NCBI RefSeq assembly: GCF_016741875.1
Contig: NZ_JAERRF010000007.1
Location: 62,001 to 126,000 of the forward strand
DNA: 64,000 bases
From: Streptomyces coffeae
GTDB lineage: Bacteria > Actinomycetota > Actinomycetes > Streptomycetales > Streptomycetaceae
Direction: 5' to 3'
Made by a program: the position numbers and the translations under genes. Shown here piece by piece: positions 1-8,727 of the stretch (within the stretch, counting starts at the first letter, position 1; every line of letters begins with the position of its first letter). A model generated the notes under the pieces. The model did not search any database. It was not told the origin of the DNA and worked only from the letters and a program-made list of their open reading frames with translations.

Positions 1-495
1 GCCGACCAAGGCACCGCCGCCCGCACCGCCGACATCGTGATCAACGCGACGCCCGGAGACACCACCCTGGAGCGCCTGTCGACGTTCCGCGCCGAGCTTG
101 CGGGCAAGATTCTCATCGACGTCTCGAACGCAACCCACGATGCCGCCGACGGTCTCCCTGAAAAGCAGTGCTACCCAGGCAGCAGCCTGGCCGAACACCT
201 CCAGCAAGCCCTGCCCGCGACTCGGGTCGTCAAGACCCTCAACACCATGCTCTTCATGGTCATGACCGCCCCCGGCTCCCTGTCAACGCCGCCGACGGTC
301 TACCTGTCCGGCGACGACGAGCACGCCAAGAAGGTCGTTACCAGCCTCCTCGCCGACCTGGGCTGGCAGCCGGACTGGATCGAGGACCTCGGCGACATCA
401 CTACTGCCCGCGCCACCGAGGCACTGATCCTGCTGGTCCCACACGTCCTGCGACGTCGCGGATTCCAGCCGTTCGCCGTGTCCCTCGCACGCTGA
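1..495 (+). CDS. NADPH-dependent F420 reductase-like oxidoreductase (5' truncated by window edge)
   Basis: The reading frame is open from base 1, so only the C-terminal 164 residues are present and the start lies upstream. The visible part runs ARTADIVINATPGD, then GKILIDVSN, then RVVKTLNTM. This is the order seen in the COG2085 family (NADPH:F420 reductase-like NAD(P)-binding proteins), where the dinucleotide-binding GxGxxG would sit in the missing N-terminus. The end of the protein (VYLSGDDEHAKKVV, DLGW, EALILLV) also fits that family. Members move hydride between NADPH and F420 or other acceptors in the cytoplasm, but the substrate cannot be read here. The next gene downstream is a broken amidase, so there is no operon context. 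Family assignment is fairly secure and exact function is not. Confidence 0.75.
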   Translation, partial: ADQGTAARTADIVINATPGDTTLERLSTFRAELAGKILIDVSNATHDAADGLPEKQCYPGSSLAEHLQQALPATRVVKTLNTMLFMVMTAPGSLSTPPTVYLSGDDEHAKKVVTSLLADLGWQPDWIEDLGDITTARATEALILLVPHVLRRRGFQPFAVSLAR

Positions 496-630
496 CCGCC
501 GCCACCGTCCGGCGTCGGCCGACGCCCAGGGTCCGAACTGCAAGCAGTCGAAGAGCTCATCACAGCGATCGAAAAGCCCCGAAATTCGTCGCAAACCAGT
601 CCGCTCGGAGGGCTCCCAGGAGGCCAACCC

Positions 631-1400
631 ATGAACACAGAGCTCTGGAGCTGGTCGGCGACCACGCTGGTCGGTGCCATGCGCACCGGTCAGGTGGCTG
701 CCGAGGAGGTCATGGCCGCGGTGCTCGGCCGGATCGAGCAGGTCAATCCCGTGACCAATGCGTTCGTCGAGATGGCTGACGACGCGATGGAGCAGGCTAA
801 GAGAGCCGATGCGGCGCGACGCGCCGGGCAGGAACTCGGCGCGTTGCACGGGCTGCCGGTCACCTTCAAGATCAACACGAACGTCGTCGGCTACCCCACA
901 ACGGATGGAGTCGAGGCATACCTGCACAACGCCGCGTCCGAGACCGACCCGCAGGCGCAGAGCTGGCTCGACGCGGGAGCCATCATGGTCGCGCGTTCGA
1001 ACTGTCCACCGACTCGGAGTTCGGCGACGTGGACCTCCGCGAGTTCCTTGGCGGCTATGCGCGCCGAGGGATGCTTCGCCACAAGGTCTCGGTGTTCATG
1101 TCGAAGTTCCCCCTGCTCCTTCTCCCCAACTCCGGCGAGGCGCCCTTCCCGCTCGGAGACGACGTGGCATCCGTGGATCGCACAAGGCAGATCATGGCAC
1201 GCCAGTGGCCCAACATGGCGGTGCCCGTGCTCGGCCTGCCCGGACTCGGAATCGGCGTCCACCGAAACGGTGGCGCTCCCATTGGTGTCCAGATCGTTGG
1301 CCGGGCCTTCCACGAGGACATGGCGCTGGCGGCAGGCGAGGTCATCGAGGCGCGTTCTCAGATCAGGACCCCCATCGATCCAAGCACCGACGTTGGCTGA
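631..1400 (+). pseudogene. Amidase-signature enzyme, internally deleted and frameshifted
   Basis: The first 125 or so residues read as the N-terminus of an amidase-signature protein, starting MNTELWSWSATTL and including the catalytic-lysine segment GLPVTFKIN. After ARSNCP (near base 1006) homology jumps to another frame. It continues as DLREFLGGYARRGMLRHK and ends with the typical amidase C-terminus (VLGLPGLGIG, GAPIGVQIVGRAFHED) at the stop near 1400. The central part of about 250 residues, which would carry the Ser-cisSer catalytic pair in the Gly/Ser-rich loop, is missing. The protein must be inactive. A GGAGG-type ribosome site precedes the ATG (AGGAGGCC before CCATG). The cause looks like an internal deletion. 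Confidence 0.75.
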
Positions 1401-1461
1401 TCGCCAACCTCGGATCGTGAGACACGGGGCACCGTCGCTGTGTCCGAGTGGTACGACGGCG

Positions 1462-1533
1462 ATGTGGGTGAGAGACCGCCTCGACGGACTATGGTGCGAA
1501 GAGGACTTCGCCGACTGGTACCCGCGCGACGGG
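1462..1533 (+). mobile_element. IS1182-family transposase fragment (N-terminal scrap)
   Basis: About 24 codons read WVRDRLDGLWCEEDFADWYPRDG. The core GLWxxEDFADWYPRDG is characteristic of the N-terminus of IS1182-type transposases in Streptomyces. The homology stops abruptly after GQ and nothing else of the element follows, so this is a small scar between the broken amidase and the ISL3 remnant. Assignment rests on remembered family sequence. Confidence 0.55.
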
Positions 1534-1654
1534 CAAGCCATCGGAAAGTCTGGCAGGCGAGGAGGTAGCTCAGCCGTATCACCACGACCGGCATGCTGCC
1601 TCAGAAAGGCTTGCTGCTCCTGAGGTCTGGCAGATCCGAACCAGCAGGTCAGGA

Positions 1655-2207
1655 CGGTTGACACAATTCCCGGCACCCACAGGGTCGCGGCGTCGATCAC
1701 CACGGTGGCATAGCGGTGACGCCGGCGCAGTGCGAAGTGGTCGACTCCGATCGCGCGGGGCACCCGCCCGGTGGGTAACGGGATGCGCAACAGGGTGCGC
1801 AGAGCCGTGTGACGCGAGAGGCCCATCGCGAGTGTCACCAGCAAGCGTGCTCCTGCCCGGCCCGCTAACTCCTTGACCACGGCCTTGACTTGCCTGGCCA
1901 GACGGGCTGTGTGGCGCTGGTAGCGCTCCAGGACTGCGGGCACCTGTTCGCGGAGGGGTGTGGCGGCAGCCGCGCGTGGGACACACCAGACGCCGCACCC
2001 GCACGCGGACCACCACTCGGCGCCCGTCGACCGGTACGTCGGTCACGGTCCGCCAGTGATAGCCGTGCACGCGTTCCGACGACGCACGGTGTCCTGCGGA
2101 GTTCGTGCCCGCACCACGATCCGCTCGCCTTCGTCGACCACATTCTCGATGACCAGCGGGGAGAGCCCTGAAAGCACCGTCTGCACAAGCTTGTTGACAT
2201 TCTTCAC
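1655..2207 (-). mobile_element. ISL3-family transposase remnant (multiple frameshifts, 3' truncated)
   Basis: Read from the right, the pieces are: an N-terminal stretch NKLVQTVLSGLSPLVIENV in one frame; the DNA-binding segment RVHGYHWRTVTDVPVDGRR followed by VRRLVCPTRGC in a second frame; and PAVLERYQRHTARLA with IGVDHFALRRRHRYATVVIDA in a third. The last piece is the start of the DDE domain of ISL3 transposases (consensus IGVDDFALRRGHRYATVVID). The zinc-finger CPTRGC is visible but the catalytic domain is cut off right after VVIDA. At least two frame changes are needed, so this copy is dead. No terminal repeats were recognised. Confidence 0.75.
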
Positions 2208-2343
2208 GCAAATGCCAACGACCCCTTACGACTCCGCGTCACCACCGAAAGCGAGACAGGGCGGAACGATTTACAGTCCCGTCGGCGCCGGTAGCCTGTG
2301 GCAACGCCCAAGAAGCGAGCGGGTGGTGGGATCCCGTAGTGAT

Positions 2344-4041
2344 TCAGAGGGTGACGGCGAGGGTGTCGGCAGTGCGCAGGCTGAGGGCGGCCAGGGTGAG
2401 GGTGGGGTTCGCGGTTCCGCCGGTGGGGAAGACCGAGGATCCGATCACCCACAGGTGGGGATGGGCGTGGGAGCGTCCGTCGGCGTCGACGACAGAGGTG
2501 GTCTTGTCGGGGCCCATGCGCATGGTGCCCATGAGGTGGCCCGCTCCGTTGTACTTCAGCAGCGGCTGCTTCGGATCGACCTCCGTGGCGCCGGCGGTGT
2601 CCTCGAGGTGCTGCCAGATCCGGCGGGCCACGGAGTGGCCGTAGGCCAGGGCGCGCTTGGAGTAGTCGTCGATGCGGTAGGCGATCTTGGGGCGCGCCAC
2701 GTCGAGGGTGTCTCGCTCGTCCGAAAGCGTGACCCGGTTGGCGGGGTCGGGCAGCTGCTCGGTGGAGTAGCCGATGCGCAGCATGCGGGTGACCCGCTCG
2801 GCGAGGGCGTCCTGAAGGCCCTGGCCGATGAGTTTGATCTTCTTGGCGGTGGGATCCCACATGAGTTTGTCGACGGCGGCGGCTGGTGATTCGGTCCGGC
2901 CCCAGCCGTCGTTGCCGATGGTCATGCGGAAGGCACCTGTGGCGCGGCGGAACGCGCCGTCGCGGAAGGTCTCGATGCTGAGGATGGATTGGGGGCCGCG
3001 GAAGGGGAATACCGGCCGGCTGAAGAGGCCGACGACTTCTTCGGCGAGGTGGTCCATGAGGTTGCGGCCGACCTGGTCGCTTTTGTTGTCCAGGCCGGAG
3101 AGCAGCCAGAGTTTGGGGGTTTCGACGGCGCCCATGGCGAGGACGAGGTGCGCGCCGGTGACCTGCTGCTCGGCCTTGTCGGCAGTGGTCCAGTCGCGGA
3201 AGACGACCGTGGGGGCGGCGTTGCCGGGGTTGGGTTGGAGGCGAGTGACGGTGCAGCCGGTGCGGACTTCGACGTCGAGATCGTCGCGGGCGCGCTTGAC
3301 GTGGACCGAGGCGTCGTATTTGGCGCCGGACGGGCACACGGGGATGCAACTGGAGTTTCCCTGACAGGGGCTGCGGCCCTGGTACATCTGGGAGTTACGG
3401 GCCTGCGGGGTGGTGAGCACGGTGACGGGGGTGCCATCGATCGGCGGGATCGGGGCCAGCGCGGCGCGCACCAACTCGTCACCGTAGCTGGGGGCGATGC
3501 CGGGCATCGGGAAGTCGGTGCTGCGTGGAGTGAGTGCCTCCCATTCCTCCCGGTTGCCGGACACCCCCAGCTCCACCTCGGCCCGCCCGTAGTAGGGCTC
3601 CAGGTCGGTATAGCTCAGCGGCCAGTCGACGCCGACACCGTAGAGGGACTTGAGCTGGAAATCCCGGGGCAGGAAGCGCGGGGTGTTGCCGCGCCAGGCC
3701 CAGGTACTGCCGCCGACCATCCGCTGGTAGCCGCTCTTGAACAGATCTGGCCCGACCTCCACGTAGTAGCGGTTCATCGCCACGGGATCGCCCACGCCGT
3801 CCGAGGAGGGGGCGTAGCCGGCGCTGTTGTTCGGGAGGCCGGCATACGGGGAGGGGACGTTCTTGACCGGGGAGACCTGGTAGGCATCGACGAAAGCACG
3901 ACGCTGATCGTCGTCGATGGCGTTGTTCCCGGCGTCCAGGAGCAGTACGCGGGCGCTCGGCTTGGCGGTCTTGATCTGGCAGGCGCACAAGGCACCGGCG
4001 ACACCGGCGCCGACGATCACGACGTCGTACTCGGGGGCCAT
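2344..4041 (-). CDS. GMC-family FAD sugar/alcohol dehydrogenase, large subunit
   Basis: This 565-residue glucose-methanol-choline oxidoreductase starts with the FAD-binding motif VIVGAGVAGALCA (residues about 8-20). It has the family signature region MVGGSTWAWRGNTPR near residue 110 and ends with the GMC C-terminal block (GHLMGTMRMG, then GGTANPTLTLAALS). A cysteine cluster with the spacing C-x5-C-x3-C (CQGNSSCIPVC) near residue 230 resembles the iron-sulfur ligands of FAD-dependent fructose and glucose dehydrogenases, which pass electrons onward rather than to O2. It starts 19 nt after the stop of a small-subunit gene with AGGAGAAAACTCGCC before the ATG, so the two are one transcription unit. 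The usual cytochrome c subunit is absent. No signal peptide is visible. The substrate is unknown. Confidence 0.85.
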   Translation of the reverse strand: MAPEYDVVIVGAGVAGALCACQIKTAKPSARVLLLDAGNNAIDDDQRRAFVDAYQVSPVKNVPSPYAGLPNNSAGYAPSSDGVGDPVAMNRYYVEVGPDLFKSGYQRMVGGSTWAWRGNTPRFLPRDFQLKSLYGVGVDWPLSYTDLEPYYGRAEVELGVSGNREEWEALTPRSTDFPMPGIAPSYGDELVRAALAPIPPIDGTPVTVLTTPQARNSQMYQGRSPCQGNSSCIPVCPSGAKYDASVHVKRARDDLDVEVRTGCTVTRLQPNPGNAAPTVVFRDWTTADKAEQQVTGAHLVLAMGAVETPKLWLLSGLDNKSDQVGRNLMDHLAEEVVGLFSRPVFPFRGPQSILSIETFRDGAFRRATGAFRMTIGNDGWGRTESPAAAVDKLMWDPTAKKIKLIGQGLQDALAERVTRMLRIGYSTEQLPDPANRVTLSDERDTLDVARPKIAYRIDDYSKRALAYGHSVARRIWQHLEDTAGATEVDPKQPLLKYNGAGHLMGTMRMGPDKTTSVVDADGRSHAHPHLWVIGSSVFPTGGTANPTLTLAALSLRTADTLAVTL

Positions 4042-4060
4042 GGCGAGTTTTCTCCTGCTC

Positions 4061-4459
4061 TCAAGGGTGCTGGGTCCAGTAGCCGTAACCGCCTGGGATG
4101 GGCGCTGCGGAGAGCGGGTGAGCCTGGATCACTTTCCAGACCAAGCTCTCCTGGTAGTGCCGTGGGGTATCCGGGGCGTCCAGGGTCCCGTCGGGGCGGG
4201 TGAACTGGGAGGTGTACCAGACGGCGAGGGTCTCCCGGGCTGCCCGGGCGAGCGCGGTGTCGGCGTCCAGCGCGGCGCGCAGCGCGACGGCCGGATCCGA
4301 CTGCCCCGAGGCGGCACGATAGGCGTCGATCAGCCTGGGCAGGTCGGCGGGGTATGCCTGGCTGAGCCGCTGACGGTAGGCGTCGGCGAGTGCCTGATTC
4401 AAGGAGGGCTCGCCGGTGAGCAGTTCGGACAGCGCGCGGAAGTCGGCGGCATGCGTCAT
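4061..4459 (-). CDS. Dehydrogenase small subunit, FAD-sorbitol/fructose dehydrogenase gamma-like
   Basis: This 132-residue protein begins MTHAADFRALSELLTGEPSL and ends KVIQAHPLSAAPIPGGYGYWTQHP. The helical ALSELLTG opening, the LAVWYTSQF segment and the PGGYGYW end match the small (chaperone-like) subunit of membrane FAD sugar dehydrogenases (PF12318-type). In those enzymes it is needed for folding or export of the GMC catalytic subunit. Canonical members carry a twin-arginine signal peptide; this one does not, which suggests a cytoplasmic complex. An AGGAGG box lies 10 nt before the ATG. It is flanked by the GMC subunit gene immediately downstream and a nuclease-fold gene 18 nt upstream. Confidence 0.75.
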   Translation of the reverse strand: MTHAADFRALSELLTGEPSLNQALADAYRQRLSQAYPADLPRLIDAYRAASGQSDPAVALRAALDADTALARAARETLAVWYTSQFTRPDGTLDAPDTPRHYQESLVWKVIQAHPLSAAPIPGGYGYWTQHP

Positions 4460-4477
4460 GGCAGCGGTGCCTCCTGC

Positions 4478-5344
4478 TCAGGCCTCGTCGAAGAGGAGGT
4501 CTTCGGCGGGGTGGGTCATCCGTACGGTGTTGCCGTTGCTGATCTCGACCACGTGGTGCAGGCCCGTGCGGAACGTGTCGGTCGACAGGATGCGGAACGT
4601 GTCCGCGGCCCCGGCCAGGAAGGAGGGGAAGCAGGCCAGTGATGGGTTGCCAAGGTCCAGGTAGTCCTTCAGCCGCCGGAACAGCTTCGGCAGGATCACC
4701 ACCTCGTCAGTGATGGAGGACATTCCGGTGACCTTCGCCCCGGTCATGGTCACGTCGCTGGGCCACAGGCCTTTGGCCGGCGCGGCCTGGGCCTGGTCGA
4801 CGGCCACGGTCAGCTCGTCGCGCAAGGTGGAAGGCAGGCCCGCGTAATAGGTGGGGAAGGCCAGGCCGAGCGTGAGCAGATGATGGTTGGCGGTCTTCCT
4901 CAGCAATGGCACGCCGACATTGATCTCGTAGCCACTGGCCGCCGGCGGGGCGCCCCGGCCGACCAGAGCCACGCAACGGTTGTGGATGTCGGCGCCCCTG
5001 GTGAGGATGAAGCCGGGCACGCTGTCGGGAGTGGCGGTGACGGTCTCGTCCGGGTTGCGGTGCACATCGGTGAAGCCCAGCCAATTCAGCAGCTCGTCCG
5101 CGGCGGCGTGGGCGAACGGCAACGGCTGGTGGACCTCCGGTCCCTGGCCGGAGTAGTGGGTCTCCAGGGCGTCGATGGCTTCCAGCCGCACGTTGGCATG
5201 GCCGTCGGCCTTGGGCACGACCTTGCGGAGCCCCGGAACGAGCTTCCAATCGGTCGGATGGTCAGGGGTGAAGGGGATGGTGTCCCCGTCCGGCTTGGCG
5301 CCGCCCTTCACATGGAACGATCCTTTGATCACCAGCATCGGCAT
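4478..5344 (-). CDS. SNase-like nuclease-fold protein, first gene of the dehydrogenase operon
   Basis: This 288-residue protein begins MPMLVIKGSFHV. It carries the staphylococcal-nuclease constellation DGDT (residues about 20-23), then VRLEAIDALET, whose R-x4-D-x2-E spacing equals Arg35/Asp40/Glu43 of SNase. A further region (NHHLLTLGLAFPTYYAGL) and a long C-terminal extension follow, as in COG1525-like actinobacterial nuclease proteins. The ATG at 5344 was chosen because GCGAGG precedes it and family homology starts there; the open frame extends further upstream without homology. No secretion signal is seen. It is 18 nt from the dehydrogenase small-subunit gene, so co-transcription is likely although a functional link is obscure. 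Activity on nucleic acid is inferred from the retained residues only. Confidence 0.7.
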   Translation of the reverse strand: MPMLVIKGSFHVKGGAKPDGDTIPFTPDHPTDWKLVPGLRKVVPKADGHANVRLEAIDALETHYSGQGPEVHQPLPFAHAAADELLNWLGFTDVHRNPDETVTATPDSVPGFILTRGADIHNRCVALVGRGAPPAASGYEINVGVPLLRKTANHHLLTLGLAFPTYYAGLPSTLRDELTVAVDQAQAAPAKGLWPSDVTMTGAKVTGMSSITDEVVILPKLFRRLKDYLDLGNPSLACFPSFLAGAADTFRILSTDTFRTGLHHVVEISNGNTVRMTHPAEDLLFDEA

Positions 5345-6164
5345 GAGAGCCTCGCAGGGTTGAGGAACCGGACGCCGCATGCTCCGCTGACTCACGTCGG
5401 GGGAGGCACGCGACATGGCGGCGTCACCCAAAGCGATATCATCATCACATAACGACACATTTGTGCGTGAATGTATATGCAGGGACGACCCGAAGGCCAG
5501 CCGCCGGACAGGTGACTGAGGAGACGCATGGGGCCGGACCGACGGTGCGCCTGTCACCAAGCCAGCCGCGACGACGATGCCGCTGGGAGCGGTGCTTGGA
5601 CCACCGGGTGGAGATCTTCCTGAGGGAGCCGGAACTCGGGTTCAGGATCTTCTCCGGGGGAGCCCCGGGGCGGCTTCGTCGGCACCACGTGTATGCCGGA
5701 GTGGCGGGACGGCTTGAGAGCCGGGCTCTCCGCTGGGCCTCACCTTGCGCACAAAACTCGATGTCCTTGGTGGTGGAGGAACGGCAATGGGGCACGATCA
5801 AGCCGAGCAGCCGGGTGAAGATCAGGGCGCGCGTGGTTACAGCTGGCTTGCGGCGCTGCGGAGTCGGTCGAGCTCCTTGGGTGGGACTCAGGTCGTCGAG
5901 AGCAAGCACGAGCAGCCCGACGTCAGGTCACCTAGTACAGAAGCGCCACGGTCATCTATACATGGCCGCACCTCTTTGCGCGCCGGGCGGGGCGATTGAC
6001 CAGCAACGATGAAGAGCCGAGCCACAGGACGGTGCGTGGCGCACTCCAGAGAGTGGAAGGAGCAAGCCGCAGGATCATCGGCCCAGTCACCGCTTTGTCA
6101 TGCCAGTCCCACGCCACCCTCACCAAGCCGCATGGTGCACTCCAACACCGTCCATGGGGGATTC
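5345..6164. other. Gene-poor stretch with an integrase-type transposase scrap
   Basis: No convincing intact gene was seen. On the minus strand at about 5750-5840 one frame reads ALIFTRLLGLIVPHCRSS followed by TTKDIE, which matches the N-terminal lead of IS3-like integrase-core transposases of Streptomyces (consensus ending SSTTKDxELLVLRHE). The homology then breaks off. Open frames on the plus strand here look like chance frames in GC-rich DNA. The start of the nuclease operon promoter should lie at about 5350-5470, where the AT-richer stretch with ATATCATCATCACATAACG sits. Confidence 0.45.
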
Positions 6165-6281
6165 GTGCGCGTGCGCACCACCACCGCAGCCACGGTCATC
6201 GGTGCAGCTCTGCTGCTCACCGGCTGCTCCGGCAGCAGCGACTGCAAACACTTCCTCCGTTACTGCCTCCCGAAGTGGTGA
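6165..6281 (+). CDS. Short lipoprotein ORF, probably a truncated lipoprotein gene
   Basis: A GTG start at 6165 preceded by GGGGGA gives 38 residues: MRVRTTTAATVIGAALLLTGCSGSS and then only about 13 more before a stop. The sequence is a textbook lipoprotein signal peptide with lipobox LLTGC (Cys near residue 21). Actinobacterial lipoproteins normally continue well over 100 residues, so this is either a peptide lipoprotein or, more likely, the surviving head of a broken lipoprotein gene. A strong bidirectional terminator lies about 125 bp downstream. Confidence 0.45.
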   Translation: MRVRTTTAATVIGAALLLTGCSGSSDCKHFLRYCLPKW

Positions 6282-6405
6282 ACATCTGCTGCCCCTTCTC
6301 GCGTACAGAGCCAGTGGCCGCTGACCGCTCTCATCCAATCGAGGCGTTTACTCGGCGAACCGAGTCGTTTGCCTTCCGTCGCACCGAACCGAGACGGCCC
6401 TGTAC

Positions 6406-6453
6406 TCGTGAAGCTCCGGCCGGGGGACATGTCCCCCGGCCGGAGCTTCACGA
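6406..6453. terminator. 48-bp perfect palindrome, bidirectional terminator
   Basis: Two 24-base arms form a perfect inverted repeat with no loop, centred on ACATGT. Each arm begins TCGTGAAGCTCCGGCCGGGG. It lies just after the stop of the minus-strand DUF4232 lipoprotein gene (6473) and downstream of the small plus-strand lipoprotein ORF, the right place for a terminator shared by convergent genes. Its GC-rich stem is typical for Streptomyces terminators without a U tract. Confidence 0.75.
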
Positions 6454-6472
6454 ACACCCGTCTTCGAGGTAC

Positions 6473-7150
6473 TCAGTTGGCTATGCCGACGGGGTGGACC
6501 TGGATCTTGTCGTCGTACGGGCCGGCCAGCTTCAGTGCCTCCGCGGGCCACTTCAGGGACACGCTGCGGGTCTCGTTCGGCGGCGTCACGATGATGTTGG
6601 TCGGGGACGCCAGGCTGTCGCCACTTAAGTCGACCTTGTACGAGATGCTGAAGGTGGCGGTGTCACCGGGCTTCAGGTCGGTGATGCGGGGCTGCTCACC
6701 GCCGCGGTGGACAGGGGCGGACGTGCCGTCGATGTCCTTCAAGTCGACGCCCGCGAAGCCCGTCGCCGAGCAGGTCTTCGCGCCCTTGTTGGTCATCTGA
6801 ACGGTGACCTCACCCACCTTCTGGTCGGGCGAGCTGTCCACGGCCTCCATGGTCAGGTCGTTCGTGCGGCAGAACTTGCTCTTTCCCCCGCCCTTCGCCG
6901 CACCGTTCCCGGAGTCGGCACGGGGCGAGGCGCCGTCGGCGGAGCCCGACTTGGCGTTGTCCGGCTGGCCATCGGTGCCCTGCGCTCCGGCGGAGGAGCC
7001 TGCGCTGCCGGCCCCGGCCGCAGGCTTCGAGGCGGTGTCGTCCGAGTTGTTGCAGGCGGTCAGGGTAAGTCCGGCGGCTGCGATGAGTGCCGCGGCGGCG
7101 ACGCGCAGGGTGCGGCGGCGGGCGGTGCGGGCAGTGGTGCTGGAGCTCAT
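6473..7150 (-). CDS. DUF4232 domain lipoprotein
   Basis: This 225-residue exported lipoprotein has an Arg-rich n-region, a hydrophobic stretch and a lipobox LTAC with Cys33. After cleavage comes a low-complexity Gly/Ser/Ala/Asp linker (about residues 35-90). The C-terminal DUF4232 beta-sandwich domain follows (from KFCRTNDLTMEAV through VTVQMTNKGAKTCSATGF, DLKPGDTATFSISY and TNIIVTPPNETR). Members are common cell-surface proteins of Streptomyces with no known ligand; the two cysteines of the domain probably form a disulfide. The start at 7150 follows GGGGGGAACC. It is monocistronic and ends at a strong palindromic terminator. Confidence 0.85.
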   Translation of the reverse strand: MSSSTTARTARRRTLRVAAAALIAAAGLTLTACNNSDDTASKPAAGAGSAGSSAGAQGTDGQPDNAKSGSADGASPRADSGNGAAKGGGKSKFCRTNDLTMEAVDSSPDQKVGEVTVQMTNKGAKTCSATGFAGVDLKDIDGTSAPVHRGGEQPRITDLKPGDTATFSISYKVDLSGDSLASPTNIIVTPPNETRSVSLKWPAEALKLAGPYDDKIQVHPVGIAN

Positions 7151-7331
7151 TTCGGTTCCCCCCGGGGGCGATTTGTGTCGTTGTCTCCTCGGTACGTCAC
7201 CCACTCTGGTCGAGGCCACTATTGCTAGGCTGCCGCTCCACTAACACCCGGCTAACACGGCCCGGCGTTCGTCTCCACACCAACGCTCGATCCCCGTCAC
7301 ACAGTGCTCCATGTCCGTCTGCCGTGCGATC

Positions 7332-8666
7332 TCAACTGCGCTGCGCGCGGATGAGGTCGCGGTACCACGCGAAGGACGCCTTCGGGGTGCGCACCTGGGT
7401 GTCGTGGTCGACGTGCACGAGTCCGAAGCGCTGGTGGAAACCCTCGGCCCATTCGAAGTTGTCCATCAGGGTCCAGGTGAAGTAGCCGCGCACGTCCACG
7501 CCCTGGGCCACGGCTGCGTCGACGGCCTGGAGGTGGGTGTCGAGGTAGTCGATGCGGTCGAGGTCCACGACGGTGCCGTCCGCGGCGACGACGTCCTCGG
7601 CCGAGCAGCCGTTCTCCGTGATGTAGACCGGCGGGAGTGCCGGGTAGCGCTCCTTGAGGCCGACGAGCAGTTCCCGTAGACCGTCGGGGACGACGGGCCA
7701 GTCGAAGGCGGTGCGGCGGTAGCCCTCGATGGGGGCCTCTTCGAACGGCAGCCCCTCGGACGCCGGCGTCTGGATCCGGGTCGGGTTGTAGTAGTTGATA
7801 CCGAGCGCGTCCAGGGGGGCCGAGATCAGTTCGAGATCGCCGTCCCGGACGGAGCCGCCGAGAGTGGCGTCCGAGCCGAAGGCCGACAGGTCGGGGTAGG
7901 TGCCCGTGAGGATCGGATCGTTGAACAGGCGGTTGTGCAGGCTGTCATAGGCCCGCGCGGCGGCGCGGTCGGCGGGGGTGCCCGAGGCGGGCCAGACCGG
8001 GGTGCAGTTGTTGGAGATCATCATCTGGAGGCCGCGCGCCCGCAGTTCCCTCAGCGCCAGGCCATGACCGAGCAGCTGATGGTGGGCGACCGGCAGGCAG
8101 TCCAGGAACAGGGTGCGGCCCGGTGCGTGGGTGCCGAGGCCGTAGCCCCAAACCATGTGGATGAACGGCTCGTTGAGCGTGATCCACTTCTGGACGCGGT
8201 CTCCCAGTCTGTCGGCCATGACGGCGGCGTACTCGGAGAAGCGGTGCGCGGTGTCGCGGTTCAGCCAGCCGCCATCGTCCTCGAGGCCCTGCGGGAGGTC
8301 CCAGTGGAACAGGGTCGGGACGGGTTCGATGCCGCGTGCCAGCAGGCCGTCGACCAGCCGGTCATAGAAGTCCAGGCCCCGGAGGTTGACCTCGCCCTTG
8401 CCGGTCGGCTGGATCCGGGGCCAGGCGATGGAGAAGCGGTAGCCGGTGAGGCCCGCCTCGGCCATCAGCGCGAGGTCCTCCTCGTACCGGTGGTAGTGGT
8501 CGCAGGCCACGTCACCGGTGTGCCCGTCGCGGATCGTACCGGGGCGGGCGGTGAAGGTGTCCCATACCGACGGTCCGCGACCGTCCTCCTCGGTGGCGCC
8601 CTCGATCTGATACGACGCCGTCGAGGCACCCCAGATGAAGTCCGCGGGCAGATGGTCCAGTGTCAC
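7332..8666 (-). CDS. Beta-glucosidase, glycoside hydrolase family 1
   Basis: This is a full-length GH1 enzyme of about 444 residues. It opens LPADFIWGASTASYQIEGA, the family N-terminal signature. It carries the acid/base glutamate in TLNEPF (near residue 166) and the nucleophile glutamate in YITENG (near residue 351), plus the aglycone-site WTLMDNFEW near the end. It has no signal peptide, so it should hydrolyse short beta-glucosides or cellobiose-type sugars inside the cell. I chose GTG at 8666, six bases after GGGGGG; a TTG two codons earlier is possible. It is divergent from a TetR gene. Remnants of an alpha-galactosidase and a sugar-type MFS transporter sit beyond that regulator, so it may be the survivor of a larger glycoside locus. 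Confidence 0.9.
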   Translation of the reverse strand: MTLDHLPADFIWGASTASYQIEGATEEDGRGPSVWDTFTARPGTIRDGHTGDVACDHYHRYEEDLALMAEAGLTGYRFSIAWPRIQPTGKGEVNLRGLDFYDRLVDGLLARGIEPVPTLFHWDLPQGLEDDGGWLNRDTAHRFSEYAAVMADRLGDRVQKWITLNEPFIHMVWGYGLGTHAPGRTLFLDCLPVAHHQLLGHGLALRELRARGLQMMISNNCTPVWPASGTPADRAAARAYDSLHNRLFNDPILTGTYPDLSAFGSDATLGGSVRDGDLELISAPLDALGINYYNPTRIQTPASEGLPFEEAPIEGYRRTAFDWPVVPDGLRELLVGLKERYPALPPVYITENGCSAEDVVAADGTVVDLDRIDYLDTHLQAVDAAVAQGVDVRGYFTWTLMDNFEWAEGFHQRFGLVHVDHDTQVRTPKASFAWYRDLIRAQRS

Positions 8667-8684
8667 GTACAACCCCCCGAAACA

Positions 8685-8697
8685 TGAGTAGTGCTCA
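8685..8697. promoter_or_regulatory. Imperfect palindrome between GH1 and TetR genes (candidate operator)
   Basis: TGAGTAGTGCTCA has TGAG/CTCA arms and sits in the 61-bp divergent intergenic space. The position suits an operator for the adjacent TetR protein. The repeat is short and imperfect, so support is weak. Confidence 0.35.
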
Positions 8698-8727
8698 CGT
8701 TAGTCGTTCCGATGGGATGGTGGAAGC

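Noticed and set aside
5461..6012. 183-codon plus-strand frame in the gap after the nuclease gene
   Set aside because: It has no ribosome site, Arg-rich shadow composition and overlaps an antisense transposase scrap.
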